15,430 bases of DNA from CAYURR01 sp964446745. Lineage in GTDB: Bacteria > Bacillota > Clostridia > Lachnospirales > WQUN01. Of this stretch, positions 5,535 to 12,539 are shown in pieces. The stretch lies in the NCBI GenBank assembly GCA_964446745.1, contig CAYURR010000066.1, forward strand, positions 1-15,430. The letters are read 5' to 3'. Below the pieces are notes generated by a model. The model had not been told where the DNA came from, searched no databases, and saw only the letters and a list, made by a program, of their open reading frames with translations. Numbering within the stretch: position 1 is the stretch's first letter; each line of letters begins with the position of its first letter. The position numbers were made by a program, and so were the translations under genes.

Positions 5535-5699
5535 CTAATTCTCTTTCTTCATCAACCTCTCATACATATCCTTCGGTTGCTTAGGCTGATGAACAAATAC
5601 AAAACAAGCTGCTTGAGCATCACTTACCGCAGCTCTTTTAGCAATAGCGGCTACCGCATTTAAAACAGTATTACCCTTATTCGCTTTCGTCTCTCTCAT
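5535..5699 (-). CDS. agrD: AgrD-type cyclic autoinducer peptide precursor
   Basis: The 54-residue precursor has the three AgrD parts. An N-terminal amphipathic leader (residues 1-27, NTVLNAVAAIAKRAAV) comes first. The core AACFVFV with the ring cysteine C32 follows, then a charged C-terminal tail containing HQPKQPKDM (37-45). Aligned with staphylococcal AgrD, P42 falls ten residues after the cysteine, as in CDFIMDEVEVP, so the five-residue thiolactone ring should be C32-F-V-F-V36, with AgrB cutting between V36 and H37. The length of the N-terminal exocyclic tail cannot be read from sequence. ATG 5697-5699 follows an excellent AAAGGAGG after 7 nt; the longer frame upstream (from 5729) lacks a site and is rejected. 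It overlaps the end of agrB by 23 nt. The peptide would act outside the cell as the quorum signal for AgrC. Confidence 0.93.
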   Translation of the reverse strand: MRETKANKGNTVLNAVAAIAKRAAVSDAQAACFVFVHQPKQPKDMYERLMKKEN

Positions 5700-6279
5700 G
5701 ACTTTTCCTCCTTTCTGATAAGATTGCATATGTCATACTACACATCACTGATGCCATTGATAATGCAATAGCATAAAAAACAGTATGATGCGTTAAAATA
5801 GCACCCAATCCAACAACCAATCCCATAACTATTACCGTGATCCGGCTTTTTGTACGCAACCTGGTACGCATCGTACTTGATATAGGTTTATTCTCATGCT
5901 CAACAGGTGCAAACAGCCATATGGTTAAAGCAGAGAGAATAGAAATAATAATACTAGCGGTCAATGCAAATACTTCCGGGGTTGATATGGTAATTAAGAG
6001 CGCAGCAGTAAAAATAGATGAAAATGTCAATATACAACTCCAATGATGATTTGCATGATATCCGCCTGTATATCTTCGCAGCAATGCAAAACAAGATACA
6101 AACGCAACACCCTCCGCTACTTTTGCAAAAATAAACGAAATTAATATGCAACACAACACATTAATCACCGCGGATATTATCAATTCACCGGCGTATACAT
6201 ATATATCTTCATCCTCAGAATGAATAACTTCATTAAGAATCAAAACAGACGCTACCTTTTTTGATAATACATGTACCAT
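5677..6279 (-). CDS. agrB: AgrB membrane endopeptidase, autoinducer processing and export
   Basis: AgrB is an integral membrane cysteine protease that cleaves the AgrD tail and forms the thiolactone. From ATG 6277-6279 the protein has 200 residues. The catalytic pair sits in RRYTGGYHANHHWSC, H75 and C82, seven residues apart exactly as H77 and C84 in the staphylococcal enzyme. FAPVEHENKPI (about residues 123-133) is the conserved loop before the last helices. Hydrophobic segments lie at about 31-52, 56-68, 86-98, 104-125, 147-163 and 167-187. I prefer ATG 6279 over the longer frame from GTG 6336: it gives the family N-terminus (MVHVLSKKVASVLI...), a GGTG site lies 6 nt upstream, and GTG 6336 has no ribosome site. 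The tail overlaps agrD by 23 nt. Confidence 0.93.
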   Translation of the reverse strand: MVHVLSKKVASVLILNEVIHSEDEDIYVYAGELIISAVINVLCCILISFIFAKVAEGVAFVSCFALLRRYTGGYHANHHWSCILTFSSIFTAALLITISTPEVFALTASIIISILSALTIWLFAPVEHENKPISSTMRTRLRTKSRITVIVMGLVVGLGAILTHHTVFYAIALSMASVMCSMTYAILSERRKSHERDESE

Positions 6280-6295
6280 GTCAATCACCAAAATT

Positions 6296-6324
6296 AATAT
6301 AGCATCTATGGAATCGTTCTTCAA
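6296..6324 (-). promoter_or_regulatory. Candidate internal promoter for agrBD
   Basis: TTGAAG (complement of 6319-6324) and TATATT (complement of 6296-6301) are 17 nt apart on the minus strand, in the agrC-agrB gap. Transcription would start at about 6289-6290, leaving a leader of only about 10 nt before ATG 6279. It could let agrBD be expressed apart from agrAC. The spacing is ideal, but the AT-rich context makes chance matches common. Confidence 0.35.
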
Positions 6325-6369
6325 GTTAGTTGGCACGAATCGTGTTTTTTCGACACGAAAAGCTATAGC

Positions 6370-7668
6370 TCAATGTGTGGGAATTAGAATTCTCAATTCA
6401 AACACCGATTCATCAAAATCATAATGCATTTGACCATTTAGCCTTTTACATGTCGCCTCTATGCTTTTCAACCCTATGCCGTGACGTTCCTTCTCTTTCT
6501 TTGAAGTAACTATTTTTCCGTCTTTAATTAGCGGTGTTTTGTCTATGGTATTCCTTATTTCACATAGAAACGCACTACCATGAACAGTCATATACAAATT
6601 TATGTATTTTTCTCTATCACACCGGATGCAACTTTCTATAGCATTATCCAAAGCGTTACCTAGAATAGCGTTTAGGTCCAAAATAGGTATGCGCAAATCC
6701 GGTGGTATATAAATCTCCCACATACAGATAATGTCGTTCTGTTCTGCAAACGACCTCTTCTGCGATAGTAAAGCATCAAGCATGGGATTTTTTGTATCTA
6801 TAGTGGGTTTTATATATTGACCCTGATCGGCAAGCATTTGAATATTTGCCGTTAACGTTTCATAATCTTTATTCTCACACAAATGCAAAAACCCATTTAT
6901 GTGCTGTTTAAAGTCATGGTCTAATCGACGTATTTGAAATTGGTTTTCAAGTAATCTTGTATTATGCTCAGTTTGTAGCTCAAGCTGAGCCTCCATAATG
7001 CTGAGCTTTCGTTTTTCCTCATTTTGTTTGAGCAGTTGATTAAATAGGAAGAAAATTAATATATCGGAATATAACAAGCCAAATATACTCAATATTGAAA
7101 TAAATGTTCTTTCACTGATCAGACTAGAATATATTATTTGAATAGTAATAACCATCGATGATATTGACAGCAAAATTAACGGTACCCAGGCTCGTGTCTG
7201 AGCATCCCCTATTCTTTCATTTCTAATATAGTAAATAGTTTTTACACAAATTAAGACTATAAAATCGATTATGAGTATTGAATATAATCTAATAAGGCTA
7301 TGGCTCATTACCGAAGCAAGCTCTGTCTTCAATACAAGTGTGACTATTGAGCTTGCTAACAGCTCTGCAAGTCCAGCTAGAACAATAAACATCATAGCTG
7401 AAGCAAATGTCCAGTAGATTTTACTCCTAAAAAATACAATATTTAAAGCAAAAGCTAAAACCACAGTCTTAATCGATATAATAATCATATTGCTTAAATA
7501 ATAATAATCAATAATAAAAGAAACAATTACGGTGCAACCGTATATCAAGTAATCTATCCATTTGCCATAGCTATGTCGCTCTTTTAACACTCCGTCAGCA
7601 AATAATATCATTATATAGACACCAAAAACCGAATTCAATAATTCAAATACAATCCATGAAAGCAGCAT
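6370..7668 (-). CDS. agrC: AgrC-type sensor histidine kinase
   Basis: The 432-residue product is a membrane receptor kinase for the processed AgrD peptide. About six hydrophobic segments fill residues 3-212. A coiled linker (213-245) leads to the unorthodox H-box of the AgrC/ComD class, RRLDHDFKQHINGF, with phospho-acceptor H251. A GHKL ATPase domain follows, with the N-box LGNALDNAIESC (336-347) and G-box RHGIGLKSI (395-403). This class is called HPK10, and its members sense cyclic or linear peptides. ATG 7666-7668 overlaps the agrA stop (TAATG) and has GGGGTG 8 nt upstream inside agrA. Signal specificity lies in the membrane part and should match the CFVFV-type peptide encoded two genes downstream. 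The transmembrane boundaries are estimated by eye. Confidence 0.92.
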   Translation of the reverse strand: MLLSWIVFELLNSVFGVYIMILFADGVLKERHSYGKWIDYLIYGCTVIVSFIIDYYYLSNMIIISIKTVVLAFALNIVFFRSKIYWTFASAMMFIVLAGLAELLASSIVTLVLKTELASVMSHSLIRLYSILIIDFIVLICVKTIYYIRNERIGDAQTRAWVPLILLSISSMVITIQIIYSSLISERTFISILSIFGLLYSDILIFFLFNQLLKQNEEKRKLSIMEAQLELQTEHNTRLLENQFQIRRLDHDFKQHINGFLHLCENKDYETLTANIQMLADQGQYIKPTIDTKNPMLDALLSQKRSFAEQNDIICMWEIYIPPDLRIPILDLNAILGNALDNAIESCIRCDREKYINLYMTVHGSAFLCEIRNTIDKTPLIKDGKIVTSKKEKERHGIGLKSIEATCKRLNGQMHYDFDESVFELRILIPTH

Positions 7669-8384
7669 TATGTCAACACACCCCGTCTATACGCTTTGTA
7701 CGCCTCTCTAAAATCCGCAAGGTATTTCGAGCCAATGGGCAGCTCTTCAGAGGTTTTTAATGTCACCTTATTATCGTATATAATCCATGCATATTTGATA
7801 TTTAATATAAATGCTCTATGTATACGTATAAAGCCATGTTCATGCAAGTCCTGTTCAATTTTTGATATATTACATCTGAAATCATATTTGGATTTAAAGG
7901 TTTTTACATTTACATAGTGTAAAATGCTTTCAAAATATATGATTTCCTGTAAATCTACTAATACATTTCCTCCTCCCTTCAGTTTTATCTCAAATGGTTT
8001 TGCTCTTTTCATCTCATATTTTCTTACTAATCGGTTTAATACTTTATTAAACGCCTCCACACTGATAGGTTTGGTTAAAAAGCCCGATGCCGTCACATCA
8101 AATACCTCGGGCATTTTACTCTCAATGAAAGTCACAAATATTATATTAACCCCATCATCTACTTCTCTCATATGCCTTGCCAATTCCAATCCGTCTATTT
8201 CTGGCATTGAGATATCTAAAAATACCGCATCAAATCTTTCATATGTACATACGGTCATGAATTTTGAAGCAGACGTAAAATCGTATACATCAATTCTTTT
8301 TCCCGTATTATTGGTAAATTGTCTCAATAGTGCTTTTATTTGATCTACATAAACTTTCTCATCATCACATATCGCTATTTTCAT
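7668..8384 (-). CDS. agrA: AgrA-type LytTR response regulator
   Basis: The 238-residue product has a receiver domain (residues 1-125) with acidic pocket D8-D9, phosphorylation site D57 in FLDISMP, T85 and K105. A LytTR DNA-binding domain follows (about 134-235), including IIYFESILHYVNV and GFIRIHRAFILNIKYAW. LytTR proteins bind pairs of short direct repeats upstream of promoters. It is the expected phosphorylation partner of AgrC, encoded immediately downstream with a 1-nt overlap. ATG 8382-8384 opens MKIAICDDE, the exact receiver start; the ribosome site is modest (AAGGGA about 11 nt upstream). It is first in the agr operon, the reverse of the staphylococcal BDCA order. Confidence 0.93.
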   Translation of the reverse strand: MKIAICDDEKVYVDQIKALLRQFTNNTGKRIDVYDFTSASKFMTVCTYERFDAVFLDISMPEIDGLELARHMREVDDGVNIIFVTFIESKMPEVFDVTASGFLTKPISVEAFNKVLNRLVRKYEMKRAKPFEIKLKGGGNVLVDLQEIIYFESILHYVNVKTFKSKYDFRCNISKIEQDLHEHGFIRIHRAFILNIKYAWIIYDNKVTLKTSEELPIGSKYLADFREAYKAYRRGVLT

Positions 8385-8440
8385 TTTACATATCCCTTCT
8401 GTTCATAATCGTGTGGCAGATCATCCGAGTCGCAAATAAA

Positions 8441-8460
8441 GCTGTCGCTTTCGCGACAGC
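8441..8460 (-). terminator. Hairpin between the Dabb-fusion gene and agrA
   Basis: GCTGTCGC (8441-8448) pairs with GCGACAGC (8453-8460); on the minus strand the loop is GAAA, a stable GNRA tetraloop. The minus-strand tail reads TTTATTTG, a moderate T-rich run. It lies 46 nt after the stop of the membrane-Dabb gene and 56 nt before agrA, so it probably ends the former. It could also act as an attenuator in front of agrA. On the plus strand TTTTTT follows after three bases, but there is no plus-strand gene to terminate. Confidence 0.6.
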
Positions 8461-8506
8461 CACTTTTTTACTTACATCTGCCTCCAGCAATATAATCTAC
8501 ACTACA

Positions 8507-9328
8507 TTACTCTGTATAAAAATCTAAGCAGACCCTATTCTTTGTCACGGACCCCACAAACTCAGAAACGCGCTTATGCTCCGGATGCACCTGATACGCC
8601 GCCAAATCCCCTTCGTCCCTAAACACACTGTCCAATACAATACGCCTCTGGCTTGACAGTGCCGGGTTTAGTATTACATGAATCTCCACGATCTCCGGTA
8701 TCTGAGACTTTAATCCCTCCAACTGCTCCTTTACCTTCTGTGCATTAGCCGTGTTTTTATCATCGGAAAAGCCGTCCGCATAGTCCCACGCCACGATATG
8801 CCGCAGCATGCGCTTCTTTGCAACGGGCATCCGTACATCTGCTTGAGCCTGAGGGGCTATCCCCTCTGTTACCTCCTCCGCCGGAAGCTTATTCAATTCA
8901 TACGAAGCCTTTACACCCATAAATAGCCCGTACACAATATACACATGAAAGCCTATATCAATTATGATCGAAGTATCGAGGCTTGCTCCTGTCAGCAACA
9001 ACAGCACCGCTGTATCTATCACCATGCATATGGCGGATATCAACAGGAATACATGCTTTGTCCGGGAGAGGCGATAGAATAGATAATATGTACCGATCAT
9101 TACAGCCGTAATGACTAATCCGACTATAGCAAACACAGGGCTGCCGTTTTGCCTGCTTATATCCATACTCAACCCGGCCACAATCATCGGTACACTCGCC
9201 GAAAACAGAAATGATATGCTAGCATTAAAGATCGTGAGCAGAACGTTCACAATCGTAAAACCTACGATAGATAACAAATTGATCCTCGATCTCGCGTAAG
9301 TCCGCATTAATTGTTCTCGATCCTTCAT
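8507..9328 (-). CDS. Membrane protein fused to a C-terminal Dabb domain
   Basis: The N-terminal half of this 273-residue product has about five hydrophobic segments (near residues 17-36, 40-54, 65-86, 92-113 and 120-139). It is followed by a polar linker (about 142-172) and then a Dabb (stress-responsive alpha/beta barrel) domain at 174-273. The Dabb part shows the family pattern MLRHIVAWDYADG, then QLEGLKSQIPEIVEIHV, VLDSVFRDEGDLAAYQVHPEH and a closing CLDFY strand. Stand-alone Dabb proteins of about 100 residues form dimers; their biochemical role is mostly unknown. Here the domain would hang on the cytoplasmic face. The internal MLRHIV resembles the start of a stand-alone protein, so the gene looks like a fusion. 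ATG 9328 follows GGGGG after 7 nt, and that site lies in a hairpin. Confidence 0.8.
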   Translation of the reverse strand: MKDREQLMRTYARSRINLLSIVGFTIVNVLLTIFNASISFLFSASVPMIVAGLSMDISRQNGSPVFAIVGLVITAVMIGTYYLFYRLSRTKHVFLLISAICMVIDTAVLLLLTGASLDTSIIIDIGFHVYIVYGLFMGVKASYELNKLPAEEVTEGIAPQAQADVRMPVAKKRMLRHIVAWDYADGFSDDKNTANAQKVKEQLEGLKSQIPEIVEIHVILNPALSSQRRIVLDSVFRDEGDLAAYQVHPEHKRVSEFVGSVTKNRVCLDFYTE

Positions 9329-9333
9329 AAAAT

Positions 9334-9368
9334 AGCCCCCTATTCTTTTTTTACTACAAATAGGGGCT
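9334..9368 (-). promoter_or_regulatory. Hairpin that can hide the Dabb-fusion ribosome binding site
   Basis: On the minus strand AGCCCCTATT (complement of 9359-9368) can pair with AATAGGGGGCT (complement of 9334-9344) with one bulged G, around a 14-nt A-rich loop. The paired GGGGG (9336-9340) is the ribosome binding site of the gene starting at 9328. The left arm belongs to the end of the palindromic repeat. The pairing is seen; a control function is inferred. Confidence 0.5.
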
Positions 9369-9520
9369 GTTGCAAAATCAAAACCATGACACGGATTTAC
9401 ACAGATTTTTTCGGATTTACGCAGATAACATCATGTAAATAGTGGTTTATCTGTGTTTATCCGTTTATATCCGTGCAAATCCGTGGTAAAGGTTTTATTT
9501 TACTACAGCCCTATTTTGTA
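9355..9520. repeat. Palindromic decamer repeat, copy 2, with extended arms
   Basis: CGGAT/CAGAT pentamers occur at 9392, 9402, 9412 and 9422, and ATCTG/ATCCG at 9449, 9459, 9469 and 9479. Each set is exactly 10 bp apart and the two sets are inverted, with about 22 nt between them. This is the same plan as the repeat at 190-291. The outer flanks are also inverted: TACAAATAGGGGCTGT (9355-9370) against ACAGCCCTATTTTGTA (9505-9520), and CAAAATCAAAACC (9373-9385) against GGTTTTATTTTAC. The whole therefore forms an imperfect palindrome of about 165 bp between the rubredoxin and Dabb-fusion genes. No coding sequence is visible within it. Confidence 0.8.
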
Positions 9521-9560
9521 CTTACTTATTCATTCTCTCTTACTCAGATGCCCTTTTTAT

Positions 9561-9719
9561 TCAGATCTTCTCAAACTGATCCTTACCAACACCACAGTGC
9601 GGGCATACCCAATCCTCCGGGATATTCTCAAACGGTGTACCCGGTGCTATACCCGAGTCGGGGTCTCCGACTGCCGGATCGTATTCATAACCGCATATTA
9701 CACATGTCCACTTGTCCAT
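9561..9719 (-). CDS. Rubredoxin
   Basis: This 52-residue protein begins MDKWTCVICGYEYDPAVGDP and ends with EDWVCPHCGVGKDQFEKI, the complete rubredoxin pattern. The four cysteines C6, C9, C39 and C42, in two C-x2-C-G knuckles, bind one iron. The conserved aromatic residues W4, Y11, Y13, F30 and W37 are present, and the length is normal. Rubredoxins are small cytoplasmic electron carriers, used in anaerobes by oxygen- and peroxide-reducing systems. The start at ATG 9717-9719 gives the standard N-terminus; an in-frame ATG three codons upstream sits too close to the AGAGG site. It lies 28 nt after pyk and is probably the last gene of the dnaE-pfkA-pyk transcript. Its redox partners are not in the window. 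Confidence 0.96.
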   Translation of the reverse strand: MDKWTCVICGYEYDPAVGDPDSGIAPGTPFENIPEDWVCPHCGVGKDQFEKI

Positions 9720-9747
9720 TTCTTTCATTCCTCTCTGGTTTTAAGAA

Positions 9748-11505
9748 TCATTCCTTGTATCCATTGTATACAATGCCGTTCATGCTGTCAACGGTTATGG
9801 GCGCGCCATTGGGTATCAAATCGACTACACCCTGATCTGATATGATTAGCGGTATGTTCAGCGATTTTGACACCGTCAATGCATGGGCATTGTCGGATTT
9901 ATCCCACGAACCCACAACGAGCGCTGCTGCCTTTCGGATAAACGGTATCATCTCGTCCGTGGTCTTCGACGCGATGATGATATCGTTTCTGTCAAAGAAG
10001 CGGTTCGCCTGCTCGACGACCTTGATGACCTGTGCGTTTCCTTTTACGAGAGCACCGCCGAAGCCTTTTCCCTTTGTCAGCACGTCACCCGCGATACGCA
10101 CCTTAAGCGTATTTGTCGTGCCCGCGATACCCACCGGCACACCCGCTACGGTTACGATGATATCTCCGTTCTTTACGAGTTTCTGCTCGAATGCGATCTT
10201 CTCGGCATTATCGAACACCTCGTCCGTGCCATGGATGATCGTCTCAGACAGCACCGGTATACAACCCCATGTCAGGCCCAGCTGTCTGCAGACCCGTTCG
10301 TTCGGAGTAACAGCCAAGATCGGGCATGGAGGTCTGAACTTCGAAACGCTACGCGCCGTAAAGCCCGAATCCGTCAATGTGACGATACATGCCGCATTCA
10401 AATCAGCAGCGGTTGTATAGGCCGCGTAGCTGATCGCATTAGTGATATTTGAGATAAACGAACCCGTATGGTTTGTGATCTCGTTATAGTAGTCGATGGA
10501 TTCTTCGGTCTTTATGGCTATGCGTGCCATCATCTTTACAGCCTCGACCGGATATTTACCGTTCGCGGTCTCACCCGAGAGCATGATAACGTCCGAACCA
10601 TCGAAGATCGCATTGGCTACGTCATTGGCCTCCGCGCGTGTGGGTCTCGGGTTCTTGACCATGGACTCGAGCATCTGCGTAGCTGTTACGACTGGCTTAC
10701 CCGCGAGGTTCGCCTTCTTTATAAGCAGCTTCTGAACGAGCGGCACCTCCTCCGGCGGTATCTCTACGCCCAAGTCGCCACGCGCAACCATGATGCCGTC
10801 CGCAAGCTCCAATATCGAATCCAAATTGTTTACGCCGTCGCGGCTCTCGATCTTCGCGATGATGCGCATATAGTCCGCATCCAGATCCGACAGCACCTGT
10901 CTGATCTTTACGATATCGTTTGCGGAGCGTATAAACGACGCGGCTATATAATCAAAGCCCATCTTTACACCAAATTCGATGTCTCTGATATCATTTTCAG
11001 TCAAAGAAGGCAGGTTTACATAGACATCGGGTACGTTTACGCCCTTGCGTGAGCTCAGGAAACCGCTGTTTATTATCGTACAATGAATATCGGTATCCGT
11101 GAGCTCCTTGACCTTGAGCTCCACGAGACCGTCGTCTATCAACACGCGGCTGCCAACCTTCAGGTCATTAGGCAATTCCTTATAGGTGACGGCCACTTTC
11201 GTTACATCACCTACGATATCCTCGGTGGTGAGTGTAAAGTCCTCACCCTGCTTCAGATACACCTGCTCCTCGGAGAATGTCTTAATACGTATCTCGGGGC
11301 CCTTTGTATCCAAAATCAGCGGTATCTGGCGGCCCAGCTCCTCGCGGGCGGCCTTGAATTCGTTAATGAGTGCCGAGTGTGATTCATATGTGCCATGTGA
11401 AAAGTTGATGCGCGCTGCATCCAAACCGTTCAATATCAGCGACTTTATCGTTTCCTTGTCGTGGCTCGCGGGCCCGAGCGTAGCCAATATCTTTGTCTTT
11501 CTCAT
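9748..11505 (-). CDS. pyk: Pyruvate kinase with extra C-terminal domain
   Basis: Pyruvate kinase converts phosphoenolpyruvate and ADP to pyruvate and ATP, the last step of glycolysis. At 585 residues it is the long Bacillus/Clostridium form. The N-terminal TKILATLGPAS and ARINFSHG (R32) belong to the active site, as does LDTKGPEIR (65-73). The catalytic K218 and metal-binding E220 lie in IIAKIESRDG, and MVARGDLGVEIP (239-250) and TATQMLESM follow. The C-terminal allosteric domain runs to about residue 475. The extra tail (about 475-585, with GGALVKGNAQVI and AHALTVSKSLNIPLI) resembles the mobile phosphohistidine domain of PEP-utilising enzymes. ATG 11503-11505 follows GGAGG after 5 nt. It is 24 nt downstream of pfkA. 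Confidence 0.98.
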   Translation of the reverse strand: MRKTKILATLGPASHDKETIKSLILNGLDAARINFSHGTYESHSALINEFKAAREELGRQIPLILDTKGPEIRIKTFSEEQVYLKQGEDFTLTTEDIVGDVTKVAVTYKELPNDLKVGSRVLIDDGLVELKVKELTDTDIHCTIINSGFLSSRKGVNVPDVYVNLPSLTENDIRDIEFGVKMGFDYIAASFIRSANDIVKIRQVLSDLDADYMRIIAKIESRDGVNNLDSILELADGIMVARGDLGVEIPPEEVPLVQKLLIKKANLAGKPVVTATQMLESMVKNPRPTRAEANDVANAIFDGSDVIMLSGETANGKYPVEAVKMMARIAIKTEESIDYYNEITNHTGSFISNITNAISYAAYTTAADLNAACIVTLTDSGFTARSVSKFRPPCPILAVTPNERVCRQLGLTWGCIPVLSETIIHGTDEVFDNAEKIAFEQKLVKNGDIIVTVAGVPVGIAGTTNTLKVRIAGDVLTKGKGFGGALVKGNAQVIKVVEQANRFFDRNDIIIASKTTDEMIPFIRKAAALVVGSWDKSDNAHALTVSKSLNIPLIISDQGVVDLIPNGAPITVDSMNGIVYNGYKE

Positions 11506-11529
11506 CTCTACCTCCGTCTTCCCGATCCC

Positions 11530-12513
11530 TTATATTGCGAGGATCTTAATCATATCATACATGCGCTGATCGTATGGCTTTGTCATAGCTAGCGCTTCCT
11601 CTAAATCCAGAGCGACATGTTTGCCCTCTTTATATGCTATGACCTTGTTGCGGTCCCCATTCTTAATCGTCTCTACAGCCAAATGTCCCATGACCGATGC
11701 ATGCATACGGTCGATGGCAGTCGGCATGCCGCCCCTCTGCAGATACCCTAAGATCGTAGCGCGGGATTCGATGCCCGTCACGCGCTGTATCTCCTTTGCG
11801 AGCGCCTGCGAGCCGCCAACACCTTCGGCTACGACGATCAGGTTATGTGTCTTGCCCTTCGAACGGTTTTGTATGATCTGCTGTATGACCGATTCCGTGT
11901 TGACCTCAGCGTATTCGGGAATCATGATCTCCTCTGCGCCGCCTGTCATGCCGCACCAGAGCGCCAGATACCCCGCGTGATTTCCCATTACCTCAACGAC
12001 CGACACACGCTCGTGTGAGCTCGAAGTGTCGCGGATCTTGTTTATCGCTTCCATACCGGTATTTACCGCCGTATCAAAGCCGATCGTATAATCAGAGCAG
12101 CCGATATCAAGATCGATTGTACCCGGTATACCTATGATATTGATACCGTGGCGTGACAGTGCCAGCCCGCCCTTAAACGAACCGTCACCGCCGATAACAA
12201 CGAGCGCGTCCAGACCCAAGACCTTGCATATCTCCGCAGCCTTTTTCTGACCTTCCTCGGTCATCATTTCCTCACAGCGCGCTGTCAAGAGGATCGTACC
12301 GCCCTTGTGTATCGTGTCCGATACGCTACGTGGCGACATTTCTGTGATCTCGCCGGACAGCAAACCCTCATAGCCCCTCATGATGCCCATTACCTTCATG
12401 TCATAATAAACCGCCGTACGTACCACCGCACGTATTGCGGCATTCATACCCGGTGCGTCGCCACCGCTTGTGAGTACACCAATCTTTGTCTGTTTCTTGC
12501 CTACTGGCTTCAT
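11530..12513 (-). CDS. pfkA: ATP-dependent 6-phosphofructokinase
   Basis: The 327-residue protein phosphorylates fructose 6-phosphate to the 1,6-bisphosphate. It shows the ATP-binding LTSGGDAPGMNAAIR near the N-terminus, GGDGS (108-112) and the active-site segment GIPGTIDLDIGCSDYTIGFD (128-147) with catalytic D134. RDTSSSHERVSVVEVMG and the substrate-binding VVAEGVGG follow. The usual GTIDND is GTIDLD here, with Leu replacing Asn between the two aspartates; from memory, a clostridial subgroup has this form. The retained glycine in GGDGS is typical of ATP- rather than diphosphate-dependent enzymes. ATG 12511-12513 follows AGGAGG after 6 nt. It lies between dnaE (26 nt) and pyk (24 nt) in one transcription unit. 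Confidence 0.97.
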   Translation of the reverse strand: MKPVGKKQTKIGVLTSGGDAPGMNAAIRAVVRTAVYYDMKVMGIMRGYEGLLSGEITEMSPRSVSDTIHKGGTILLTARCEEMMTEEGQKKAAEICKVLGLDALVVIGGDGSFKGGLALSRHGINIIGIPGTIDLDIGCSDYTIGFDTAVNTGMEAINKIRDTSSSHERVSVVEVMGNHAGYLALWCGMTGGAEEIMIPEYAEVNTESVIQQIIQNRSKGKTHNLIVVAEGVGGSQALAKEIQRVTGIESRATILGYLQRGGMPTAIDRMHASVMGHLAVETIKNGDRNKVIAYKEGKHVALDLEEALAMTKPYDQRMYDMIKILAI

Positions 12514-12539
12514 TGATAACCTCCTGATTATTTAAACAA

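Noticed and set aside
6280..6336. Longer agrB start at GTG 6336
   Set aside because: There is no ribosome binding site, the extra residues do not fit the family N-terminus, and ATG 6279 places the catalytic His and Cys at almost the same positions as in known AgrB.
8386..8490. A 34-codon minus-strand frame from TTG just before agrA, spanning the 8441-8460 hairpin, possibly a leader peptide
   Set aside because: It has no ribosome binding site and no recognisable similarity, and it contains the terminator-like hairpin. A GGAGG nearby precedes an ATG followed at once by TAA.
9883..10452. Long plus-strand open frames opposite pyk
   Set aside because: They lie antisense to a complete, highly conserved pyruvate kinase and show no family motifs. 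They are shadows of its codon usage.
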